DNA of 5,147 bases from an uncultured Bacilli bacterium (GTDB lineage Bacteria; Bacillota_I; Bacilli_A; RF39; UBA660). How positions within the stretch are numbered: the first letter of the stretch is position 1; every line of letters begins with the position of its first letter. Positions 1 to 5,147 of the stretch are shown here, one piece after another. The position numbers and the translations under genes are program-made. The DNA is taken from NCBI GenBank assembly GCA_947624535.1, contig CANQKU010000081.1, positions 1 through 5,147 on the forward strand. The letters run 5' to 3'. The notes below the pieces were generated by a model. It searched no databases. It was not told the DNA's origin and saw only the letters and a list, made by a program, of their open reading frames with translations.

Positions 1-236
1 GTTGCTGTGTTTCCGTTTATTGTAACTTTTGACATTACTTTATATAATGAACCACCTATAAAGTGTTGTCTAGTTTGAATACAATAAATATTTTGTTGGT
101 TAATAGTCGCTATAGATACATTATTTCCTACTGATAATGAGCCAGAGTAACTTACTGCATTAGATGTTGTTTGCATTCCTAATATTGCTATTAATCCAAT
201 TATTATAGTGATTATTAAACTTTTTAATTTACTCAT
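1..236 (-). CDS. Secreted or surface protein, N-terminal part only (78 codons), possible thioester-domain adhesin
   Basis: This frame runs open from ATG (236-234) through the left edge of the window, so only the N-terminus is seen. The start is supported by AGGAGG nine bases upstream and by a signal peptide at once: MSKLKS, a hydrophobic core of Leu/Ile (residues 7-20), and a probable SNA|V cut after Ala27. The mature part begins VSYSGSLSVGNN, followed by a beta-like stretch with IYCIQ at residues 50-54 (Cys52, codon 83-81). A single Cys in a Tyr-Cys-hydrophobic-polar context about 25 residues into the mature protein fits the cysteine motif of Gram-positive thioester adhesin domains; the glutamine partner would lie outside the window. 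It starts 27 bases after the stop of the giant surface protein, so it is probably in the same transcript. That it is exported is well supported; the thioester assignment is a hypothesis, and it could be another secreted beta-rich protein. Confidence 0.85.
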   Translation of the reverse strand, partial: MSKLKSLIITIIIGLIAILGMQTTSNAVSYSGSLSVGNNVSIATINQQNIYCIQTRQHFIGGSLYKVMSKVTINGNTA

Positions 237-245
237 TTACTTTTT

Positions 246-251
246 CCTCCT
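246..251 (-). promoter_or_regulatory. Ribosome binding site of the downstream secreted-protein gene
   Basis: The minus strand reads AGGAGG followed by nine bases (AAAAAGTAA) and ATG at 236. It lies in the 27-base gap after the TAA of the giant gene. The gap is purine-rich and has no inverted repeat or T-run that could end transcription, which supports co-transcription and independent strong initiation of the second gene. Confidence 0.85.
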
Positions 252-263
252 TTCTTTTCCTTG

Positions 264-3200
264 TTATATGTCCATATCTATATCGACATCATTTTTCTTT
301 TTTAACACTATTATAAAAATTACGATTCCAAGGATAACTATTGCTGCAATTATTAATCCTGTATATACTATTTCACCAGTTTTTACACTTATAATAGTTT
401 CTGCTTGACTGTAATCATTTTCTGATTTATCTCTATTTCCTGGTGTTGAGTTAGAATCTGCTAATCCTAATTCATTATAAGATTCTACTATTTCTGCTAT
501 ATTTGGAATTGAACCTGTATTATTTTCTGTCATTGTCTTTGTTAATGTTAATGTTACTGTTTTTGATTCTCCTGATTTTATTTTTTCATTTTCTAAACTA
601 TTTGTATATAAAGTATTTCCTACTTGATACCAATTTTTGTTTAATTCTGAACTGAAACTTAAATCAGCTGGTATGTAGTCGGCTATTTTTTTTGCATATC
701 CATCTACTTCACCTTTATTTGTTACTTTTATACTGTATTCAATAATAACTGTTGAGCCATTTAGGTATTTTCCTGGAATTTCAGCCTTTGCTAAGGTTTC
801 TTCAGAAAATCCTAATACTGTTGAACCGGAAGCATTTTGTATTAAAACTTTATTTACATATTTGTCTAATTCTAAATCAAAGTTTTGTAGTTTTACTAAT
901 CCGATATTTATATTAGAAATGTTGTCGTCATTAATTGTTAATATGTCTGTTGATGCAACTTGTTTTCTATCATTCTCTATTAGTAATTCATTTAGTGAAA
1001 CATCTGAATTTTGTGCATCAGATATGCCTGTGGCTTTATATTTTGTTAGTCCATATTGTGTACTATTATATTCAAATATAGCTATGTATTTACCATTTCC
1101 TATTTTATCTAATATATATATTCCGTTGCTATTTGTAGTTGCTTCTAATACTGTTCCACTTTCATTTTTTACTAAGTTGTTTGTTTCTGTATTTAATAGT
1201 TTTACTTTAATATCTTTTAATAATTGTTCTCCTTGGTCTTTTTGTCCATTTCTGTTTTCATCATACCATGCAATACCTGATATTGTTTTATATCCTTTTG
1301 CAAAATTATTATCTTCTATGTTGTTATTTTCGCCATTTTGACTTGGATTTTGACTTTCTCCGCCTTGTTCTTCTGAACCATCTACTGGTTCCCCTTGATT
1401 ATCTGGTTTTACATTTGATGATTGATTTGACATTATAATGTGATTTACTGATGTTGTAGTTGCTATTGTTTCTCCAGCAAATTGTGCTGAAGCAATATTA
1501 GTAATAGGTTCTGCTTCATCTCTTTCTTCTGAATAGTCTACATTTGCTTGTATTTCTATATTTTTAGTTTCGTTTGCTTCTAAATGTACTGACATATTTA
1601 AATCATTATAATATGTACTTTCTTCTTGTCCTTCTTCTGCTGCTTTTAAGCTATTTTCCATTTTTTCACCATTAATAATTACATCAGTTACTGATAATTG
1701 TTCTGGTATAGTATCTGTTACTGTTAATTGAATATCTGCTGCTGTTTTATTTTGAATTGCTATATTATATTGTATTATATCTCCTGCTTTTACATATTCG
1801 CCTTCTGTGGCAGATGCCATAGATAATCCTACTTCTACTTTGTTTGTATTATCTTGCCATTGATTTGATTTATATGTTTCTTCTCCTTGTTTTACATCAA
1901 CAGAAATTGTGATTGGTAAATTATCTTTTTCTACTACGAAAACATAGTTAAGCGTTTTTATTTGGTTTGCCTCTAATGTTCCAATATCTATCTCTTTAGA
2001 ATATTCTATTTCTTTTTCGTTGACATTTTCTCCATCTATTTCACATAGTCTTAAATTACTTATACTCATTCCATCTGGAAAACTTGTTACTGCTTTAAGA
2101 TTTTCTTGTTTTTTTCCTGAAATGTTTTCTATGATTGCTGTATATTCTACAATAGATTTTGTATATAATGGTTCTTCTCTATCTGTTACTCTTTTTAATG
2201 TTATTCTTATATCTCCTTTTGCTGTTACATTTTGTATTTCATCTGTTTGTTTTTTGGCTTCTCCGTATAATATTTCTCCAAAGTTTGTTAATTTAGTACC
2301 AGGCTCTGTATCATTCTTTACTCTAACTTCATATGTTATATGAACTGTTTCTCCTACTTTTAAATTTTCAATTGTCTTTTCATATGTTTTGTTCTCTAAT
2401 TCTTTATAATATTCTGTTCCTGCATATTCATATTCTTCTACTGGTTCTACTAACACTGTTCCTTCTGGCACTTGTCCTCTTACTACTAAATTTGCTATAT
2501 CTTCTGTACCAGTATTTGAAACTTCTATATCGTATTTAATTACTTCTCCGTTTTTTACTGGAGTGTTTATTGTTTCTCCTTGTTTTGTTGCCAATAATTT
2601 AGTTTTGATTTCTGGTCCTATTCCTGTTTGCATTTCAATTACAGTAGAAGCTAATTCACTTTCTACTTTTGTTGCACTGTCTACAATTTTTACTTTGTAT
2701 CCAGTTCTTATTAATTGGTTGTATTCTAAGTTAGCAGGTATTACATATGTATAAGTTGCTTTCATAATACTTTGTGCTGCTATACTTTCTACTGTTATTA
2801 AATATTTTTTGACTGTGCTATTATTATTAATTGTTTCACTCCAACCGTTTTGAGCATTTTCTAAATCGTCTGTTGCATTTGCATTTTCAGAGTAGTAAAC
2901 TTTGGCATTTTCTACTCCTTGAAGTGTTATTGCATTTGCTATTTTAATTCCCATATTATTTACGTCATTGTTTGTTGGAAAATCTCCTAATACTTTTACA
3001 TTTTCAACATTGTTTTCATTATTATTAATTATTTCAATTTGTGCTTCTAATTGTTTACTTGGTTCTCCTTTTGGTATCATTATAGTAGTTGTTTCTTCTT
3101 GTCCCATAGTTTCTATTCCTAGTTCTGGTATACTATAAATTGTTGTTAAATCTTTTGGAGCTACAATTTTAATTGGTTTTACAGTTTCTCCTGATTTTTC

Positions 3201-5117
3201 TCCGTTTGAATATACTAATTTTATTTGATTATCTGATGTAGCTGATTTTTTGTTTATGTTGATTGTTGCATTTATAGTTAATGTACTACCTAATACTGTA
3301 TCTTCATTATATTGTGTTTGTGTTCCTTCAAAATACACATTTATATTTCTTCCATTTATTTCATAGTTTTTGATATTTATTCCATTTCCATATAATAAAT
3401 CTACATTATTAATTGCTACACTTTCTACTTGTTCTGGTAATTGTAATACTATTTTTGGATTTGTATATAAATCATATTTTTCATGATTAGATAATAGTAT
3501 TACTTTCATTTCAATATTATTTGATACAACTGTTGATAAGTCTTGTCTGTTTAATTCTAATATTGCTTCTGTTGATGTTTCTTTTAATTGTAAAGTATTT
3601 TCACTTTCTTTTTTTATACTATTTTCATTGTATTGTGCAGTTATTTTGTTTTTTAATTCTGTTGCATTTGTTACTATATTACTTGACTCTTGAATTGTCT
3701 TAGTATGATTTAATTTTAGGATTCCTTCTTTTATTGGGTTTGTTGCTTTAATAACAATTTCTGTAATATTTTTTCCTTCATAAGAAATGTTTACATTTCC
3801 TTGCTCATCTACTTCTGATGTAGATGTAACTGTTCCTAACGTTTCTCCTTGTTTATTACATATTGTTAATGTTCCTTCTTCTCCAAATATTTTATCAAAG
3901 TCTTGTTTTCTGATAGATGTTCTATTATATATTACATTTGCTGATGTTTCTCCATTTTCAGTTATATATCGACTTGCTTCTTCTATTACTTCGATATTTG
4001 AAATTATTCTTGCATAGTTTACATTTAGTCGTGTTTGGCTTTGATATTCTCTTGGAATTCCTGCATATAGTTTTCCTTTATATATATATTCTTCTGAATT
4101 GTTGCTTTCAACTTGAATTACAGAGTCTATTTCCTCATCATTGGCTTTTACTGTGTTTGTTGAATCAATTGTTTTTTCATTATATAATGTAATTTCTTGG
4201 TTTGATGTTAGTTCTACATCTGCTACGTTTATATTAGCATCATAAATTAATGTTATTATAACGTCATCTGTTCCATTCTTTTTCCAGTTAATTCTTCCGT
4301 CGCTACTTGCTTCATTTTGAAATGTTATTTCTATATTATCTCCATCATATTTGTATTTAAATTTATTCATATTATTAAAATGACTTACTGCTACTACGTT
4401 TGGTTGATTATTATTTATAGTTGGAACTGCTACTATTGAATTTATTTCTTTTATTGGATAATTATTTTCTTTTAATCCCATATTGTATAAAAATTGGATT
4501 ACTCTTTTTTCTTGCTCTTCTATTTGCACAGTTTTATTTGTAATCATTTTCATTTCATTCATTACACTATTTTCTGTATTGTTTTCTATTAATTTTAAAT
4601 TTAATTCTCTACTTGCTTTTATTTCTATGTCTTTTTCGTTACTATCTCTGTAAATACCTTTTAAATTAAGTTTGCTTACACTGTCTAATAAACCTATTTC
4701 AAAATATTCACTTTTGATAGGTTCTATTTTTACTTCTATTTCTTTCATTGCTCCCAAATTAATTTGATTTAGATAGATAGTGTTATTACTTATTTTATTT
4801 ACATATTCACTATCAGATGACTTTAGTGTAAAATTACTGTTTTCTAAAGATATTTCACCATTAAAATATCCTTCTTTTTTTACATTTACGTTAATATATA
4901 AGGATATTTCTTCTTGATTATTTTCTCTCTCTAATGTAGTAATCTTTTTTCCATCCTCATCTTTAAAATATGCTTCAAATTCTACGTTTGGATTATTAGT
5001 TGATGCACTGTCTGCTGCATAACTTATAAGTCCCTTTCCGACAAATATAAAATTTGTCATTGTCATTGATAAAATGACTAATAAAATAACTCCAATTTTT
5101 AAAATACTATTCTTCAT
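264..5117 (-). CDS. Giant modular cell-surface protein with DUF11-like and SdrD-B-like domains and C-terminal membrane anchor (1617 aa)
   Basis: Complete, uninterrupted frame from ATG (5117-5115) to TAA (266-264). The start is set by AAGGAGG five bases upstream and by a signal peptide beginning at residue 1: Lys3/Lys7, a hydrophobic core, and a likely cut after SYA or SYAA (34/35). Residues 40-500 are beta-rich and not assigned to a known family. Residues about 507-655 and 656-840 look like beta-sandwich modules. Residues 846-960, 966-1080 and 1093-1225 are DUF11-like, with 'Y-x-I-x-x-x-N' strands and 'T-N-x' end strands. Residues 1229-1273 are an Asn/Gln/Glu/Gly linker. Residues 1278-1405 are SdrD-B-like, and 1410-1570 a last DUF11/fimbrial-type domain. 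SVKTGE (1577-1582), a hydrophobic helix (about 1585-1605), KKK and an acidic tail end the protein. Only two cysteines are present (420, 1025). The inferred role is an extracellular stalk or adhesin held in the membrane or wall; the ligand is unknown. Surface location is well supported, the exact function is not. Confidence 0.93.
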   Translation of the reverse strand: MKNSILKIGVILLVILSMTMTNFIFVGKGLISYAADSASTNNPNVEFEAYFKDEDGKKITTLERENNQEEISLYINVNVKKEGYFNGEISLENSNFTLKSSDSEYVNKISNNTIYLNQINLGAMKEIEVKIEPIKSEYFEIGLLDSVSKLNLKGIYRDSNEKDIEIKASRELNLKLIENNTENSVMNEMKMITNKTVQIEEQEKRVIQFLYNMGLKENNYPIKEINSIVAVPTINNNQPNVVAVSHFNNMNKFKYKYDGDNIEITFQNEASSDGRINWKKNGTDDVIITLIYDANINVADVELTSNQEITLYNEKTIDSTNTVKANDEEIDSVIQVESNNSEEYIYKGKLYAGIPREYQSQTRLNVNYARIISNIEVIEEASRYITENGETSANVIYNRTSIRKQDFDKIFGEEGTLTICNKQGETLGTVTSTSEVDEQGNVNISYEGKNITEIVIKATNPIKEGILKLNHTKTIQESSNIVTNATELKNKITAQYNENSIKKESENTLQLKETSTEAILELNRQDLSTVVSNNIEMKVILLSNHEKYDLYTNPKIVLQLPEQVESVAINNVDLLYGNGINIKNYEINGRNINVYFEGTQTQYNEDTVLGSTLTINATININKKSATSDNQIKLVYSNGEKSGETVKPIKIVAPKDLTTIYSIPELGIETMGQEETTTIMIPKGEPSKQLEAQIEIINNNENNVENVKVLGDFPTNNDVNNMGIKIANAITLQGVENAKVYYSENANATDDLENAQNGWSETINNNSTVKKYLITVESIAAQSIMKATYTYVIPANLEYNQLIRTGYKVKIVDSATKVESELASTVIEMQTGIGPEIKTKLLATKQGETINTPVKNGEVIKYDIEVSNTGTEDIANLVVRGQVPEGTVLVEPVEEYEYAGTEYYKELENKTYEKTIENLKVGETVHITYEVRVKNDTEPGTKLTNFGEILYGEAKKQTDEIQNVTAKGDIRITLKRVTDREEPLYTKSIVEYTAIIENISGKKQENLKAVTSFPDGMSISNLRLCEIDGENVNEKEIEYSKEIDIGTLEANQIKTLNYVFVVEKDNLPITISVDVKQGEETYKSNQWQDNTNKVEVGLSMASATEGEYVKAGDIIQYNIAIQNKTAADIQLTVTDTIPEQLSVTDVIINGEKMENSLKAAEEGQEESTYYNDLNMSVHLEANETKNIEIQANVDYSEERDEAEPITNIASAQFAGETIATTTSVNHIIMSNQSSNVKPDNQGEPVDGSEEQGGESQNPSQNGENNNIEDNNFAKGYKTISGIAWYDENRNGQKDQGEQLLKDIKVKLLNTETNNLVKNESGTVLEATTNSNGIYILDKIGNGKYIAIFEYNSTQYGLTKYKATGISDAQNSDVSLNELLIENDRKQVASTDILTINDDNISNINIGLVKLQNFDLELDKYVNKVLIQNASGSTVLGFSEETLAKAEIPGKYLNGSTVIIEYSIKVTNKGEVDGYAKKIADYIPADLSFSSELNKNWYQVGNTLYTNSLENEKIKSGESKTVTLTLTKTMTENNTGSIPNIAEIVESYNELGLADSNSTPGNRDKSENDYSQAETIISVKTGEIVYTGLIIAAIVILGIVIFIIVLKKKNDVDIDMDI
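267..389 (-). other. C-terminal sorting-signal-like anchor: SVKTGE, membrane helix, KKK and acidic tail
   Basis: Residues 1577-1582 read SVKTGE, followed by a hydrophobic helix (about 1585-1605, LIIAAIVILGIVIFIIVL) and KKKNDVDIDMDI. The three-part order (TG motif, helix, positive charge) is that of sortase substrates, but the Leu-Pro of LPxTG is replaced by Ser-Val. It may be a variant sortase site or simply a stop-transfer anchor. The membrane helix is certain from the sequence; cleavage is not. Confidence 0.7.
408..890 (-). other. Final DUF11/fimbrial-type domain (residues 1410-1570)
   Basis: It starts with FDLELDKYVNKV (1413-1424), followed by VIIEYSIKVTNKGE (1457-1470), ADYIPADLSF (1479-1488), a Thr-rich VTLTLTKTM strand (1521-1529) and PNIAEI (1538-1543). 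This order matches the fimbrial isopeptide-forming or DUF11 fold. Lys1419, Asp1480 and Asn1539 fall where the reacting and catalytic residues of such domains usually sit. It lies just before the membrane anchor, as a base domain. Confidence 0.65.
903..1286 (-). other. SdrD-B-like domain with EF-hand-type calcium loop (residues 1278-1405)
   Basis: The domain opens with ISGIAWYDENRNGQKDQGE, the hallmark 'G-x-x-W-x-D-x-N-x-N-G-x-x-D-x-G-E' of SdrD B-type repeats. Predicted calcium ligands are Asp1286, Asn1288, Asn1290, Asp1294 and Glu1297. It continues with 'KVKLLNTETN', 'TTNSNGIYILDKIGNGKYIAI', typical of the Gly-Tyr strand pair in this family. In staphylococcal Sdr proteins these domains bind calcium and stiffen the stalk; the same is inferred here. 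Confidence 0.85.
1299..1433 (-). other. Low-complexity Asn/Gln/Glu/Gly/Ser linker (residues 1229-1273)
   Basis: Residues such as SNQSSNVKPDNQGEP and EEQGGESQNPSQNGENNN are polar, poor in hydrophobics and probably disordered. The linker separates the DUF11-like array from the SdrD-B-like module and would act as a flexible hinge outside the cell. Confidence 0.7.
1443..2582 (-). other. Three successive DUF11-like beta-sandwich modules (residues 846-1225)
   Basis: The modules are diverged in sequence but share a layout: a strand around a Gly or Lys followed by an aromatic strand (IKYDIEVSNTG at 860-870, VEYTAIIENIS at 990-1000, IQYNIAIQNKT at 1115-1125), then a '(D/G/S)-x-(x)-P-(D/E)' loop (GQVPEG 881-886, SFPDG 1012-1016, DTIPEQ 1135-1140). 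The first and third also end with a 'TN' strand (TNFGEI at 944, TNIASA at 1206). DUF11 domains are common spacers in bacterial surface proteins, so a stalk role is inferred. Boundaries are approximate. Confidence 0.72.
5016..5117 (-). other. Sec signal peptide of the giant surface protein
   Basis: Residues 1-34: short basic start (MKNSILK), hydrophobic core from Ile8 to about Met20, then a longer, partly polar stretch (TNFIFVGKGLIS) to a small-residue site SYA|A. Signal peptidase I type is inferred because there is no lipobox cysteine; the first Cys of the protein is at residue 420. Confidence 0.8.
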
Positions 5118-5122
5118 AGCTT

Positions 5123-5129
5123 CCTCCTT
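5123..5129 (-). promoter_or_regulatory. Ribosome binding site of the giant surface protein gene
   Basis: The minus strand reads AAGGAGG followed by AAGCT and then ATG. This is an almost full anti-Shine-Dalgarno match with a five-base spacer. It fixes the start at 5117 over the internal Met codons 18 and 20, which lie inside the signal peptide. Only 18 bases are visible upstream of it, too few to call a promoter. Confidence 0.85.
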
Positions 5130-5147
5130 GTAATTTTGTTTCTTATA

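Noticed and set aside
237..263. Possible terminator between the two genes
   Set aside because: The 27 bases are purine-rich on the coding strand, with no inverted repeat and no U-run; they are explained by the ribosome binding site.
208..408. Plus-strand frame of 66 codons across the gene junction
   Set aside because: It overlaps the start of one minus-strand gene and the anchor of the other, and covers the AGGAGG of the second gene in antisense; no ribosome binding site of its own is seen.
862..1341. Plus-strand open frame of 159 codons, and several shorter plus-strand frames (for example 2020-2343, 2333-2539, 3917-4192) with Leu/Phe/Ser-rich products that look like membrane proteins
   Set aside because: All lie opposite the giant gene, lack convincing ribosome binding sites, and their Leu/Phe/Ser richness follows from the pyrimidine-rich complement of an Asn/Glu/Lys/Ile-rich coding strand.
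1443..2582. DNA-level tandem repeat behind the DUF11-like modules
   Set aside because: The modules match only at the level of fold pattern; no near-identical DNA repeat is visible, and no CRISPR, insertion sequence or RNA gene was seen anywhere in the window.
5142..5147. TATAAG on the minus strand as a possible -10 element
   Set aside because: It sits at the window edge with no visible -35 region and would leave a very short leader; AT-rich DNA gives such hexamers by chance.

Overview
The window looks like a piece of a low-GC Gram-positive genome, most likely an uncultured gut-type Clostridia or related Bacillota lineage (inference). The DNA is strongly AT-rich. Both genes have near-perfect AGGAGG-type ribosome binding sites, Sec signal peptides and surface-protein features typical of monoderm bacteria. 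The long Asn/Glu/Lys/Ile-rich secreted protein, with DUF11-like and SdrD-B-like modules, resembles surface proteins I associate from memory with such genomes. Taxonomy cannot be settled from this sequence alone.

Layout: both genes are on the minus strand, so the window reads right to left. Positions 5147-5118 hold a short leader with a strong ribosome binding site. Positions 5117-264 are one complete 1617-residue gene for a giant modular cell-surface protein. A 27-base gap (263-237) holds only the ribosome binding site of the next gene. Positions 236-1 are the first 78 codons of a second secreted protein, which runs off the left edge. The 27-base gap shows no terminator or promoter, so the two genes are probably co-transcribed.

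The large protein reads in order: signal peptide; about 470 residues of unassigned beta-rich sequence; two further beta-rich modules; three DUF11-like modules; an Asn/Glu/Gly-rich linker; an SdrD-B-like module with an EF-hand-type calcium loop; a final DUF11/fimbrial-type module with a possible Lys-Asp-Asn isopeptide triad; then SVKTGE, a membrane helix, a KKK stop and a short acidic tail. The start of the second protein has a Tyr-Cys-Ile-Gln motif shortly after its signal peptide, which could be the cysteine half of a thioester adhesin domain. Together they suggest a surface adhesin or fibre locus: a long stalk-like protein plus a second exported protein that may bind a target. That functional reading is inference; exported, modular, membrane-anchored architecture is what the sequence shows.
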